This document shows, in pieces, positions 1 through 11,068 of a stretch of 41,028 bases of DNA. The notes under the pieces were generated by a model. It searched no databases and was not told the DNA's origin. It saw only the letters and a program-made list of their open reading frames with translations. Location of the stretch: contig CAKOGP040000258.1 of NCBI GenBank assembly GCA_933822405.4, positions 1 through 41,028 on the forward strand, given 5' to 3'. Every line of letters begins with the position of its first letter. The first letter of the stretch is position 1. The stretch comes from Cylindrotheca closterium (lineage: Eukaryota > Bacillariophyta > Bacillariophyceae > Bacillariales > Bacillariaceae). The position numbers and the translations under genes are program-made.

Positions 1-261
1 TCCTTTGGCGATCCTCCGGGTTCTCTTGGATGCCGGTTACGTACAAAGTACGCACATCAGGTAGGTTTCGACCATTTCATCATCTGCATCGCGATCATCA
101 TCCTCTGTTATTTGCGGAGATCATCTACCGTATACTGAGAGACATAATATCGGTGGTATTATTCACATCTCTTTCTCTCTCTACCCGAAGTTATTGTTAG
201 AATCAAAGAGGGAAGCCGTGTCCGCTCTGAAGTCAAAAACAGCAACAGCATCATCAACAAA
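1..261. other. Upstream region of the first gene
   Basis: No coding sequence is supported here. A short CT-rich run at about 168-184 (tctctttctctctctac) and an A-rich stretch just before the ATG at 262 look like promoter or 5' leader sequence of the following gene. Confidence 0.4.
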
Positions 262-1450
262 ATGTCCTTGCGAAGCTTTGCATCTCGCACTTATTGCACT
301 CATGCAGGAGGCGCAATCAGGTATCTTCTTCGTTCTCATCAAGTTGGGGCGCTTTCGTCATTTTCATCACTCGGAAATGATAGCAAGATGATGATGATGA
401 TGACGACGACGACGAAGACCACGACTACCACTACCACTACCACACAACGTCACTACTCTGTAACATACCGCAAGGAAGAACAAGAAAAGGAAGATCCCAG
501 CGCATTGATTCCTCCTTCCATGGATATGGCCAAATCCATGGCCACTGGGTTGAGTCAAATGGACAATACCACCCTCACTACCATTGCCGCCTTGGGACAT
601 CACGAAGCTGGATGCGAAGTCTTGAGGAGACATATCATGGCCGTGGACAATCTTAGTTATGCGGATGCCTGCGTCCAATATGAAGAAATTGCCAAAACCA
701 ATAGGGGTACTTTGAACATTGAGACGGTGCCCTATCTAATTGGAATTTCTCTTGGTATGATTGGTGCCTTTGGTGCACTCCCCATGGTCTTTGATTTGAC
801 TACGGCTCTTTGGTTCAATGACGCATACGTGACAACGGACATTCCTGAGCCACGAGATTTGGAAACCAAGCTGGAAGTAGGATCCTGGACTTGGAATTGG
901 ATGGAACCCCCACTCGGTACCTTTAGCTTTGTTTTGCTTTGTTTGCAATATGCTAGGTAAGGGAAATATATGATGCAGTGGCTTGGTGAACATTAGAATG
1001 GTTCAGGGGATCGTGAGGCCAGTCAGAACTACTGCTCTATCGTCAGTTGAATTTCTATATTTTTACTGCATTATTGGATACGGACAATGCAGTGAACTGA
1101 AGGAAATCAAAGACATCATGAAACTCTCATTGTCTGAAGAGTGTTGTACATATTTCGATGATTTGCTGGAAAATTTTGATGTTGAAAAAATGACACACCT
1201 GAGACTCACATTTTCTTCTTTCAATGCAATTCACCACTACTTTGACCTCTATACTCTTCACCCGTGCCAATGCCAACGCCAACGCCAACTCCAACACCCC
1301 TACTATAGAGGTCAAATCCAAAACTTGGGACTTCACCCTTACACGTCCATGGTTCGACGCCGTCGGGCAGAGCGATTGGCAGACCGATATCCACAATACA
1401 GTTCGGAAGTGCTCAAGCAATTCAGTTATTCTGATCGACTCATTGGATAA
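262..1450 (+). CDS. Conserved membrane protein, probably mitochondrial (paralogue 1)
   Basis: Two exons, 262-956 and 1309-1450, joined across a 352-nt GTAAGG...TATAG intron, give 278 residues. The junction is supported by the paralogue at 3999-4933, which splits the same Arg codon after LLCLQYA and continues with the same NLGLHPYT segment. The N terminus is rich in Arg, Ser and Thr without acidic residues, has Met and Thr runs (about residues 43-61), and contains RHYS (63-66), which resembles a mitochondrial presequence cleavage region. Hydrophobic segments lie at about 157-183 and 217-230. Between them is the strongly conserved stretch WFND...TTDIPEP..LE...GSWTWNWMEPP. The family is unknown to me; mitochondrial inner membrane location is inference. 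Confidence 0.8.
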
Positions 1451-2042
1451 AGAACATATGGATGGTGATGCGTTTGGGCATAACGTTTAAAAAAAAACAA
1501 AAATGCATTTCGTGATGCTTACATTGTATGTTGGAGGACAACGACAGGTGCTTGGCACACAAAGACGAAGAGGCACTGACAACATGGGAGGGAACACTAA
1601 AACAGACAGGCAAGGAATTGGATCAATAGCAGGAAATATTTAGTGACAAATTTTTACTATAAATAGGAGGACTATATGCTTCAATGAATGAATGAGTTAT
1701 CGAAGCATGCTATCCGGTTTGGTAACTTCTACCTGGTACCTCGCGCATACTAGCCAGTCTACCGGTATATTGATATCATGTCAAAACACCATCAGTCCAG
1801 CCTGCTGCGATTCATTTCATTCACGTTCATGGAAGACTGAGATAGGCCTATTATAAAAGTAATCATATACCGGTATTATATTTTAGGCATATCGTCGTCA
1901 TCGTCATCGTCGCCACAACACGACCGCTGTACCCATTAGCAGGCAAGCTTGACATATGACAGGGCAAAAGTATTTGCAGTAAATCCAATGGAAGCAAGCT
2001 GGTCCCACAGAGTTTAAGAATGAATCAACTGAAGGCATTGCA
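1451..2042. other. Intergenic spacer
   Basis: No gene is supported. It holds an A-run just after the stop of the preceding gene, a (gaat)n-like stretch near 1682, and two copies of the 8-bp palindrome TACCGGTA at 1760-1767 and 1868-1875. The last part presumably carries the promoter of the glycosyltransferase that starts at 2043. Confidence 0.4.
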
Positions 2043-3425
2043 ATGACATCACAGATGAATACGCAGCAGGGAAAGAAACTCAAAAGTTGGCTGATTGCCA
2101 TTCTTTTGGCTAGCGTCATCATCCTGATAGCCTTATTCTGGCTATCAAAGGGTAGCTGGAAATCGCCATTTCTGAGTTCGATTGTCACCAAATCCAAAAG
2201 TCCTCAGACCTGGAACTATACGAATAGTGATTTTCAAAACGAATCTGGTGTCATCGCGGAAGGAGTAACAGTAGTAGCACTTCCTGATTGGATCGAGGGG
2301 TACAAGATATGGCACAAACGTCAACGGCGAAAGTACGACCGAGAGAAGGCAACGGATGTCAAATTTCTAGTTGTGGTATGCTTGAAACGAACGCAATGTG
2401 GAGGACTGAGCGACCGTGTCCGATCCATACCATATTGGCTGGTCCAAGCGGAAAAAACGGAACGAGTATTGCTCATTCACTGGAACAAGAAATATCAGCT
2501 AGAGGACTTTTGGGTTCCTCCCGAAGATAATCAGGACTACGCATTGGATTGGAGACTTGAGCGATGGGTAACTCGACCTCCATTTAGCGATTCGTGCTTA
2601 CAGAAACCGACCAAAGTCTTGCACGAACATCATGACGAATCCAACCACGAATACATGATGGGTGCTCTTCAAAGTTCGGAACGAGTGGTTTGCGTTACTA
2701 CCCGTGCGGACTTGACACCTAAGGTCTACGACTTGTTCGGGACAACTGAGCGTACTAGCCAGATTGTGGTTTCCAATGTATTTGGATTCATGTTCACCCC
2801 AACAGAAGCGTTGCAAGAGTACATTGACAGAATAAAAGAGGAACAAATTGGTCTGAATGCCAATGAGGAATACCTTGCAACTCACATACGGGCATTATAC
2901 CCTCTCAGGTCGGAATCCGCTTTGATTTGGCCTACGTGGGAAGAGCATTCTGAACTGATGAAGAAATGGGCTTATAAGGCTGTAGAAAGTGTGATTGCTG
3001 CCTACCAAACGCACTACAATTCTGATGCCGGCGGCTTATCACTGCCGCCGATTTACGTCGCTTCGGATAGTGCAAATGTCGTGGATTACATGTTGTCCGG
3101 CGGTAATAATAATAGTTGGCCGACACGTATTCTGGGACTCAAGAAATCCTTGCCCCGCAACCATTTGGATCTCGACACCTTCAACAACTCGGCCGACGAT
3201 ATGTTTCCAGCCTTTTTTGATATTGCAATGTTAAGTCATGCCAAATGCTTGAGCTATGGAATTGGGAGCTATGGAAGACTTGGTGCACGAATGTCTGCTG
3301 GACTCGAATGTGTCACTCGACACAGACAGTCAATATACTTTGAGGAGTACAACAGTGGTCCCAAAAATGTGAGTGCGGAAGAAGGCAAACAAGGACCGAC
3401 GATGAGGAGACATTTTAGAAGATGA
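2043..3425 (+). CDS. Type II membrane glycosyltransferase, fucosyltransferase-like fold
   Basis: Intronless, 460 residues. A short cytosolic tail with KK residues is followed by one membrane anchor at about 16-34, the usual layout of Golgi glycosyltransferases. The lumenal part starts with a beta-strand VVVCLKR and the loop CGGLSDRVRSIPYW (about 119-131), which resembles the G-x-G/D-R nucleotide-sugar loop of GDP-fucose-dependent enzymes. A HIR motif (HIRALYP, about 281-287) corresponds to the HxR of O-fucosyl and alpha-1,6-fucosyltransferases, here without the following GD. The C-terminal YVASDS and SYGIGSYGRLGARMS segments match the late donor-binding part of that fold. Donor and acceptor are not shown. 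It lies between two paralogous membrane-protein genes, all on the same strand. Confidence 0.75.
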   Translation: MTSQMNTQQGKKLKSWLIAILLASVIILIALFWLSKGSWKSPFLSSIVTKSKSPQTWNYTNSDFQNESGVIAEGVTVVALPDWIEGYKIWHKRQRRKYDREKATDVKFLVVVCLKRTQCGGLSDRVRSIPYWLVQAEKTERVLLIHWNKKYQLEDFWVPPEDNQDYALDWRLERWVTRPPFSDSCLQKPTKVLHEHHDESNHEYMMGALQSSERVVCVTTRADLTPKVYDLFGTTERTSQIVVSNVFGFMFTPTEALQEYIDRIKEEQIGLNANEEYLATHIRALYPLRSESALIWPTWEEHSELMKKWAYKAVESVIAAYQTHYNSDAGGLSLPPIYVASDSANVVDYMLSGGNNNSWPTRILGLKKSLPRNHLDLDTFNNSADDMFPAFFDIAMLSHAKCLSYGIGSYGRLGARMSAGLECVTRHRQSIYFEEYNSGPKNVSAEEGKQGPTMRRHFRR

Positions 3426-3998
3426 TGGTATATTGATTGAATATAATAAACGTCACCATCATAGTCTCATTCAACAATGCAACTTTGTACTAGTACACGT
3501 GTACGTAGTTTTGTTCTATGATATTACTAATAGTACTGTAGTGTAATAGCTGTCCTGGCAGGAACTTTAGGATCAACAACAACTGCCTGCATACTTACCG
3601 GTATTCCACTACGTATACCAGTAAAAAAGAAACTATCAAGGTTTTGGGACATCCTTTTTAGAAACCGCTTCTTTTTACCGGGTATTTCAAGTGGGAAAAA
3701 CGGGATTGTCGAACGCATTTTGCCCTTGTTCCACGCGTAGAAAAAGCTCAAGTACTTATCATACGGCGGTACGAGGATGTTATATCCAGCCAACGGAAAA
3801 AAGTGACTAATAATATATCCAAATTCCGGTACTGACCGGCAGAAGGATTGATTCGCAGCGTCAACATAAACGCAACAGCATTTTTGAGCGGTCCCGCTAC
3901 AGTAGGATTCATTCATTCATCATTCATTCCACGATAATCGTTGTATTGTGGTTGTATTGAACAGATTCCTATACAGTACAAGCCAGTTGTTGTTCAGC
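3426..3998. other. Intergenic spacer
   Basis: Contains the 3' end of the glycosyltransferase gene, a TACCGGTA palindrome at 3596-3603, and an (attc)n microsatellite at about 3908-3930 just before the next gene. An open frame on the minus strand (3527-3916) has no recognisable features and is not called. Confidence 0.4.
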
Positions 3999-4933
3999 AT
4001 GTCTCTCAACACCACCAGTCAAAGAGCCTTTTCCATGCTTCGCCGCATGCGTCCAAGTGGTGGCGGTGCTGCGGCTGCTGTCACTACGACTCATTCCAAT
4101 AATGGGTATACTCGTAATAATAACGTTACTCCTTTTCCTACAAAGAATGACGACACTCGCCGCTTTCTTCAAACGACGAATCATGATTCTGTCAAACCAA
4201 CAATGGAGATTGCCAAGCTGATGCCCGTTGGTCTGCCAGAGATGAACAATGAAACCTTGGTCACCATTGCCGCTCTGGGACATCATCAGGCACGTTGCGA
4301 GGCTCTGGTTCGACACATTATGAGCATCGATGGAGTGGATTACGACGCGGCCACGACCAAGTTTCAGGAAATTGAACAATCCAATAGAGCTGGAATGGCT
4401 GTCTATCCTTATTTCATTGGCATTAGTGGAGGAATGCTTGCTGCCTTTGGATCTTTGCCATTGGTCTTCAACCTGAATACGGCAGTTTGGTTCAATGAAT
4501 TCTATGTGACTACTGACATTCCAGAACCAAAGGACCTTGAAACCATGCTGGAAGTGGGATCGTGGACATGGAACTGGATGGAACCTCCTCTTGGTGCTCT
4601 GAGCTTTTCTCTCTTGTGTTTGCAGTATGCTAGGTAAGAAACTGTTTTGATTGACAGATTATAGACAAATGACAGCATTGTTGTTCGATCATATTCGTTG
4701 TGGCTTTTCAATCTAAGGCGAAATGAATGGTTTACTCACAACTCACTTTCCTTTCCACTCAATCGTTCCTTTCTCACAGAGCCCAAATGGAAAACTTGGG
4801 ACTGCACCCTTACACTACCCAAGTGGTCAACAGTCGCGCCGACAAGCTGGCCGCCGCCTTTCCTCAATACGACCCATTTCTGCTTCGTCAATTTAGCAAG
4901 TCGGCTCCTCTTTTCAAACGCACGTGGAGTTGA
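3999..4933 (+). CDS. Conserved membrane protein, probably mitochondrial (paralogue 2)
   Basis: Two exons, 3999-4633 and 4780-4933, with a 146-nt GTAAGA...CACAG intron, give 262 residues. The frame is open a little further upstream from a GTG, but the ATG at 3999 gives MSLNTTSQRAFS, which lines up with MSLRSFAS of the first paralogue, so I chose it. The presequence-like N terminus (RAFSMLRRMRP) lacks acidic residues. The core repeats the same signature as the first copy: LVTIAALGHH.A.CE, PYFIGIS.GM.AAFG, WFNEFYVTTDIPEP.DLE, GSWTWNWMEPPLG. The C-terminal exon differs most. The pair is a tandem duplication interrupted by a glycosyltransferase gene. Function unknown. Confidence 0.8.
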
Positions 4934-5594
4934 TTCCTGAATATATAATATATATTATGAGTACAACATTGGTTGACTTTGAAATGGAAACGGGGGGAAG
5001 TGGTGGAAGAGATGACGAGGATTCATTCCTTCGTTCGTTCGTTCATGGGAATTATTGATAGATGGAGACATGAAGTGGTGGTTGAAACATCACCAAGTCC
5101 ATATATGTGCATATCTTTGTGTAAAAAAGGAAGAAAGTGAAATACAATGCTCCCAATCGTTGCCGGGAGCATGAATTAGTACGGCACCGAGGCTTGGTAG
5201 ATGGATGGATTGATTAATTGATTGGCCACCGTTCGTTGTGGATGGCCAGTTCCAATCTTGTTTAGTTTTGAAGCATAAAAGCTTATTATCTTTTTGCCTT
5301 TGGTTATGATAGATGGCTTTTTATTTTATTGGATGCGCATTACGATGATCTGGCTCATCATCGAGACACTACACAGAGATACAACAAATTGGAACACTTT
5401 TATCAAACTTTGCCTTCATCTTCCTCTACTTCATTACCTCGTCTCTTGCCTTGGGTGTTTTACTTTGGTGGATGCGTTCGTATACATGACACATTTTGAA
5501 AAAATATTATGAACACTAGTATTATAGTCAATACATCTTTTGCTTCATTTCATCCCCAGTTCTACATCCCTTTTGACACGCTGCCTGTTACCTT
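4934..5594. other. Intergenic spacer
   Basis: No gene is supported. It contains an AT dinucleotide-rich patch at 4940-4957, a (ttcg)n microsatellite near 5028-5044 and a gattgattaattgattgg stretch near 5207. Short open frames here look like chance. It separates a plus-strand gene from a converging minus-strand gene, so it should hold both 3' ends. Confidence 0.4.
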
Positions 5595-6512
5595 TTAAAT
5601 ATCCAACTTTTCGTCGAGCCAAAGAAGGCTGGATTCATCACTGGATGATGATGAGATCGATGGATCACGACACAGCAGAGATTTTGCGCATCTTGATGAT
5701 GAAGGAGCCCGTCCCGAAAATTCCAACGGATAAGTCTCCTTCAAGCCTCGTTCCGACGAAGAAAGAATTTTCTCAGATTCATCATCAATCTCTACTTGAA
5801 GATCGCCATGAAAGATCGCTGCCACTTCAACGCTTTCTTCTTTCATCATTGGACTACTTCTTTGATTCGTCGCATGGATGTTACACTTCTCGTGCAGTGA
5901 TGCATCGAAAGAATCAATTTGCGAGTTTGATTGAAATATGTGAATTTCATCTTGACTGCTACCTGATATATGCTGAAGTGTGTCCTCAACTCGCTCCTCC
6001 ATAGTCGTCGTCTCTTCGTCCGTTTGGTGCTTCTTGTTCTTGCAGTCTTGTTTAGCCTTTCCACTAATTTGGAACGCTTCAAGCTGCTTCATAATCGCCT
6101 TGTCGAGTTCAGTTGTATGTCTTTTCTGTTCCCCACGTAGAACTCTCACTTCCACTCGAGGACGCCGACCCCCCAACCATGAACCTCCTGGTGGCATCGT
6201 GTCTCGTTTGTTTGTTCTATCATCTTTTGACCCTGACCGCATGAGATCACTCAGCTCCAATAGCTCCGCAGAGATTTTGTCTTCCGTCTCCTGCATTAAA
6301 CCGAAATCGGTGTCCAAATCGTCTCTTTCATCAGCTAGAGCAATGGCGGATGACGACGAAGAAGAATGCAAATCACCGCGCCCTCGTCGTTCCACCAGGA
6401 GGATGACGTCTTTTTCATCGGTATCGATAAACTCATGATCTGGAGCAGTCAAACCTTGGAATTGGTCTTCAATCTTCTGAAATATTCCGTCATATTCGTC
6501 CAAGTCTATCAT
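5595..6512 (-). CDS. Hypothetical acidic, Ser-rich protein
   Basis: A single open frame of 305 residues begins at an ATG (6510-6512). The protein is hydrophilic and low in complexity, with several Ser runs (for example SSSSSSA near residues 50-56 and SSSSSDESS near the C terminus) and many Asp and Glu residues. A central basic patch follows the sequence PPGGSWLGGRRPRVEVRVLRG. No signal peptide, membrane segment or domain is recognised; it is probably a largely disordered nuclear or cytosolic protein, but this is inference. A different open frame on the plus strand overlaps it but is less coding-like. It is divergent from the gene starting at 6973. Confidence 0.5.
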   Translation of the reverse strand: MIDLDEYDGIFQKIEDQFQGLTAPDHEFIDTDEKDVILLVERRGRGDLHSSSSSSAIALADERDDLDTDFGLMQETEDKISAELLELSDLMRSGSKDDRTNKRDTMPPGGSWLGGRRPRVEVRVLRGEQKRHTTELDKAIMKQLEAFQISGKAKQDCKNKKHQTDEETTTMEERVEDTLQHISGSSQDEIHIFQSNSQIDSFDASLHEKCNIHATNQRSSPMMKEESVEVAAIFHGDLQVEIDDESEKILSSSERGLKETYPLEFSGRAPSSSRCAKSLLCRDPSISSSSSDESSLLWLDEKLDI

Positions 6513-6972
6513 TTTCTAATCTTCGTTTCTAATCTTCTTCCACCACCACGCACCCAAAAGCAAAGATTCGAAAAATGGAAATTGGCGATGATCCATGATC
6601 CTGCATGAGATATTCAATGTTATGCCGGCAGGCGATCCAACATGATCGATCGTTTCGACGAGTAATGAATCACGTCGAAATTACTAAAAATCATGAATTG
6701 TTTCTGGAACGCATGAAGATTCGGCATCTTCTCACAATTCAACGTATCGCGCACCTTTGTCACAATGAAACTCGACGTTGCATGCCGATAAATCCGAAGA
6801 TTCCTATTTGTTTGCACGAAGTACCCACTCACTACTTTGTCACGATTACCAGAAAGGTGAAGGCATGTGTCTACGGTATAATATTGTACGGCATAATATT
6901 GTTGAATAGAACGGAAACAAAAGAAGAAGAAGACAAAGAAAAAACACAACGCATCCTACATCCATAAAACGC
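6513..6972. promoter_or_regulatory. Divergent intergenic region
   Basis: This 460-bp spacer lies between two divergently transcribed hypothetical genes and should carry both promoters. Near 6873-6905 is an imperfect direct repeat of acggtataatattgt and acggcataatattgt. No defined promoter element can be assigned. Confidence 0.35.
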
Positions 6973-8406
6973 ATGACTGCTACAGCTACAAAGTCTCTCG
7001 TAGTCGCTACGACTGAGGCCATTGAAAGTGAGAAGGGTTCGAAGACTCTCAAGGTCGTCACAACAGAGCAGCCAACTACTATAACACAAAGAATCACCAA
7101 TAAGATGTCACACAGGGGGAACAAGATCACCAAGATTGCTTCTACCGAGCCCAACGCAAAGCTCACTAAGAAAGCGCCACAACAACAGCAGGATATCGAC
7201 GACAGCAGTCCTCTAGCCTGCATTGACTACGCATGCGAGGCAATAGTTTTGGTCTTCCGCTCTCTCAGTGGCAAAGAAGAAGAGAAGCCAACTGCTTATC
7301 GATCAGTTTCGGCATCCCCAGTGAAGACACGAGTCAGGAAGCAGTTGGTTGTTGCGACTGATGTCAACGAGAACTCTCTCGTTGATAAAGGGCAGAAGCA
7401 AACTGATCTTTCATTCTCGGAGCAAGCACCAGTCAAGAAGCAGTTGACTATTGCCTCTGATTTCAGCGAGCACAAACTTTCCACTGAGGCTCCTACGGAT
7501 GTAACGACAACTGAATCTAGTTCCAAGAAGAAATCCTCTACAAAAAAGAAGGCGAAGGCTATATTTGGCCGATTCTTCAAGAAGAAGGGCAAGAAATCAA
7601 CGGTAGAAGGCAACTGCCGAAAGGGGAAACTTGCTCATCAACCCGAAAAGACCGAAGTGATTCAAGAGAAAGAACACAGCCCGCGCACCGAGTCCGTTTC
7701 CAAACCCGAGTCGACAGGGTTTGTACAACTGGAACAAGAAGACTTGCCCACCGAGTCCGCCCCCCAAGTGGAACCGATGAAAGCAGACAATACACCCTGC
7801 GAGTCTGTTCCTCCCCGCGAACTGACCAAGGAGATGCAAGACGAAGTAGAGAACTCAATTGTTGAGCCTGTTCTTCATTCGGAATCAACAGAGATTCTCC
7901 AAAAGAAGGTATCATTTGCTACACTGCCTGAAAGGGAAGCACCACCATCCCCTACAGAGGTTGCATCCAAAGCCCTGTTCGACCTCATCGATACCGTCAG
8001 TCTCAAGATCGACATGCATTATCCACAACTTACTAACGCAAATCTTGCAGCAGCTCGGATCGTGTCACTTCCCGATTCGGACTTGGATTCGGATGAGGAG
8101 GATACAGAAAACGATTCTCTAGCCGAATCGACTGGCGAGAACTCGACAAAGGTCTTTGACGTTGTGAAGGACATGAACGATATGTGGGAAAAGAAGGATG
8201 AAGTCATTAGCGAATTGAACGAAATGTGGGAAGAATCTGACCAAGACTTGGTGAAGGTTATTACAGAGCACATATCATTCGACGAGGATGAAGACGATGA
8301 ACCTTTGGAATCAGACTACGCGTTGCCAAGCTACCAGCACATCGCGTCGACCGAACATAAGTTTGTACAGTTCCAGTCTCATTCTAATATGATTGCAGCT
8401 GTATAG
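6973..8406 (+). CDS. Hypothetical Lys/Thr/Glu-rich disordered protein
   Basis: One open frame of 477 residues. The N-terminal third is rich in Thr and Lys and has two related segments, VRKQLVVATDVNENSL and VKKQLTIASDFSEHKLS, an internal repeat of about 38 residues. A very basic stretch follows (KKKSSTKKKAKAIFGRFFKKKGKK), then a Glu/Pro/Ser-rich middle. The C-terminal part has acidic clusters (DSDLDSDEEDTEND) and two related segments, DMNDMWEKKDEV and ELNEMWEESDQD. No catalytic domain or membrane segment is visible. The function is unknown. The basic patch could be a nuclear localisation signal or a membrane-surface contact. Confidence 0.6.
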   Translation: MTATATKSLVVATTEAIESEKGSKTLKVVTTEQPTTITQRITNKMSHRGNKITKIASTEPNAKLTKKAPQQQQDIDDSSPLACIDYACEAIVLVFRSLSGKEEEKPTAYRSVSASPVKTRVRKQLVVATDVNENSLVDKGQKQTDLSFSEQAPVKKQLTIASDFSEHKLSTEAPTDVTTTESSSKKKSSTKKKAKAIFGRFFKKKGKKSTVEGNCRKGKLAHQPEKTEVIQEKEHSPRTESVSKPESTGFVQLEQEDLPTESAPQVEPMKADNTPCESVPPRELTKEMQDEVENSIVEPVLHSESTEILQKKVSFATLPEREAPPSPTEVASKALFDLIDTVSLKIDMHYPQLTNANLAAARIVSLPDSDLDSDEEDTENDSLAESTGENSTKVFDVVKDMNDMWEKKDEVISELNEMWEESDQDLVKVITEHISFDEDEDDEPLESDYALPSYQHIASTEHKFVQFQSHSNMIAAV

Positions 8407-8738
8407 GCAATGATCATTCCATGAAAGGCCTTCATTTTCCACGATCGCTGTTTTCGTTCTCAATTGTTTGTAGCAACATTTTGCATTTGACCTTTTTATG
8501 GGAAACGAGAAGACATTAGTGGATGCTTCCCAATATAGCTGAAGGAGGACGAAGGGCTCGACGTCGGGATATAACAACAAATAGAGTATTTTAGTTACAT
8601 AGCAACTAGCATAATATTTCTTTCGCCCTTGTACTGATGAATTACTTCCATGATTTAGAATGTCCTTCTAGTGCTTGCCACACAGGGGCAACGCCGTGAG
8701 TTTGAGAGGAGGAGGGGGGATCTGAATCCAACAATACT
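8407..8738. other. Convergent intergenic spacer
   Basis: This spacer holds the 3' ends of two converging genes. No gene, repeat or structured RNA is recognised. Confidence 0.4.
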
Positions 8739-10469
8739 TTATATTGAATTGCTTTTGCTTTTGGCCTTTATCACCGTTTTCAAGTTTCCAGAGAGTGCTG
8801 CTTCCTTCAACTCTTGCAACTGGTAGCTTGTCAAATCCAGTACTTGCAAGAGATCATTTTCGTTCATAAAATCACGAGCATACATGGCAGATAAAATTTG
8901 CAATCCTGATCGATGCAACATCGCTGGTTTGCCTACCAAGTCCCCCAGAACAATGACAAGCACCAATCCAAAGGGAACATCTTCCGTGACATATCGACTG
9001 TCAACCGTGGCGGGACCATGGACATCGTTCCCATCCGTGTGAATGACTTGGTTCATATCCGAGATACTATCAGTAACTGGAACATGAAAACTTTGCGAAA
9101 AGTGCTCAAAGATCGTCTTGACTTCCAGATCCAGCTCCTTGGCAATCTCCAATCTTTCCTGGTCCAGTTGTTCCAAGAATCGGCCGATTGTTGGCGTCAC
9201 GTTTTCAAACTAAACACGGAGAGTAATATAATACCAACGTTTTGTGAATGCGAGCTCATGAATCAATCTTTCATGGATTCCATCATCATCATTGTTATTG
9301 ACATCATTACAAAAACGAATGAAACGTACCTGATACCAAGTTTCGCCCTTTTCCATCCGACTAATGTTGCCCAAGGCAATCCCAAGATGATTTTGCGGAT
9401 TCAAGTTGGACAGAGATATTGCCAACAAACCTTGTCGTGGTCGGAATTCAATGATTTGATCATTGCTTCTGTTGGATGTAAACAAATGTTTGCACAATTG
9501 GGTCGCTGGTTCTTGCAAGGTGGAAGGTATCGTGCAGGTATCCACGTTTTCGCGAATCGTATTGATCCGCACCATCATCATCATGGGTCCTTGTGCTTCT
9601 ACTGATTCCTCCAATAATAAAGGCGCCGTCGATCGTGCCGTACAAACGGTCGTGCCCCACGCCGTGATACAAGGAGTCGTCGACGTTGGACCCTTTCGTC
9701 GATGCTGTTGCAAGAGTTGCGACAAATAGAGGGCTCCCAACGACGAATGCGAGGAAATGATCAAAGGTTGATCGGATCTCACAAACGGAGCGAGGTCTTC
9801 GAATACTTTCTTGTGACCATTGGCTGGCAAGGCAAATACCAGCACATCATTCTCCGCGACTAGTTCCTGGGCGGTTTGTGCTATCCGAATGGATGATTCC
9901 AATTGTATGGCTCCAGTGGCAATCAATTGTACTTGGTGGTATTGGTGGTTAGAATAAGCATCCGTGGCCTTGCCCGAGGGAGACCAAATCATGGGATCAT
10001 GCCCCGCTCGACACAAGAGGGCTGCAGTTCCCTTGGCAATGGCACCAGCTCCTGCGAGAATAACAATAATAGGCATCATCAATATTCAGTACCATATTAG
10101 TCATGGAACAAAAATAATCAAAGGAAGGGTGCAAATTATCACCACATAATATGGATGGAACGTACCAATAATTCCAACCTTCACGGATTCCTGATTTGCT
10201 ACTAGTGTTTCCATGGTGGTTACAGCCGATTGAGGAGATTCAGCCCGTAGTCTGATTCTTGTCGACCGACGGTTGATCGTTGAGAGATGATATAGGGACG
10301 TGTGCCATCTTTGGACGGGGATGTCATGGATTCTTTGTTGGTCGTTGATTCGTGGTATTAGGCTCGTCGAAATCTCAGGTGACAATGGCATCTGTATCAG
10401 TAGGAATGCGGCTGTGGTTGAATGCCAAAGAAGTAGCAAAAGCGCACGGCCAAAAATAAACTTATTCAT
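8739..10469 (-). CDS. Opine/octopine dehydrogenase-like enzyme, probably plastid-targeted
   Basis: Three exons on the minus strand (10469-10166, 10051-9330, 9209-8739; introns of 114 and 120 nt, both starting GTACGT) give 498 residues. Exon 1 ends within, and exon 2 completes, the Rossmann motif VGIIGAGAIAKGTAALL (about 98-114), a GxGxxxxG NAD(P)-binding loop. The C-terminal half has NPQNHLGIALGN and, in exon 3, DQERLEIAKEL and RYVTEDVPFGLV, which I recognise as the octopine/nopaline dehydrogenase C-terminal domain. The family reductively joins an amino acid to a 2-oxo acid with NAD(P)H. The first about 90 residues exceed the family core: a hydrophobic signal-like segment (8-26) with TTAAF, then a Ser/Thr/Arg-rich stretch. 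This resembles a diatom plastid presequence. The substrate is unknown. Confidence 0.85.
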
Positions 10470-11068
10470 GCTGCGAATCGAAAGCAGTGGCTATTATATG
10501 CTGTAGCCAACTTTATTTCCTCGGAGTTCTTGTTGATGTGTGGAGATTATTCCGCTTCACTGACTGCAGGAAAAATAAGATGATCTATAATCGGATGTAT
10601 AATAGTGATTCAAAAGATTTGATGTGCGATTCCACCATCTGACTATGTTGGTGATGATGACAACACCTTTGTTCTGCCTACAGTGTACTACAGGATGAGT
10701 TGTCGTGGTCTTCCACTGTCGATGATGTCATCTTTTGCATCATCATACGCATCCGTTGTGATGTCTTTCATTTCTCCATTCCCCCATATATTTTTAAAAC
10801 TACCTCGACTTATTCGACCGCGGCAGAAGGATGGACGAAAATTCAAAAACGAAAACGTCACGACAATAATAAAAGTTCAAAGTTCAACTTCAAGTTTGAG
10901 TTGAAGTCCAAACGACTGCGACGGTTTTTGGAGATCTGACTGTCTTGAAGTCCAAGATTTGTGGTATCTTTGCCACGCAAACGAACGAGGTTTCTCAGGA
11001 CGAGCAGAAGACAGATTGTTGAAGATACCAGTACATACTAGGCCACAATCTCAAAATATAAATCCACC
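10470..11068. promoter_or_regulatory. Divergent promoter region, dehydrogenase / light-harvesting gene
   Basis: This 599-bp region separates the divergent dehydrogenase and light-harvesting genes and should contain both promoters. An AT-rich TATA-like stretch (aaaatataaat) lies about 10 nt before the light-harvesting ATG. An imperfect inverted repeat (tcaacttcaa / ttgagttgaa) lies near 10878-10902. Specific light-responsive elements cannot be assigned by eye. Confidence 0.35.

Noticed and set aside
3527..3916. 129-codon minus-strand open frame
   Set aside because: No family features, compositionally odd and in a spacer with microsatellites; probably chance.
3948..3998. Upstream extension of the second membrane-protein paralogue
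   Set aside because: It would start at GTG. The ATG at 3999 aligns with the start of the first paralogue.
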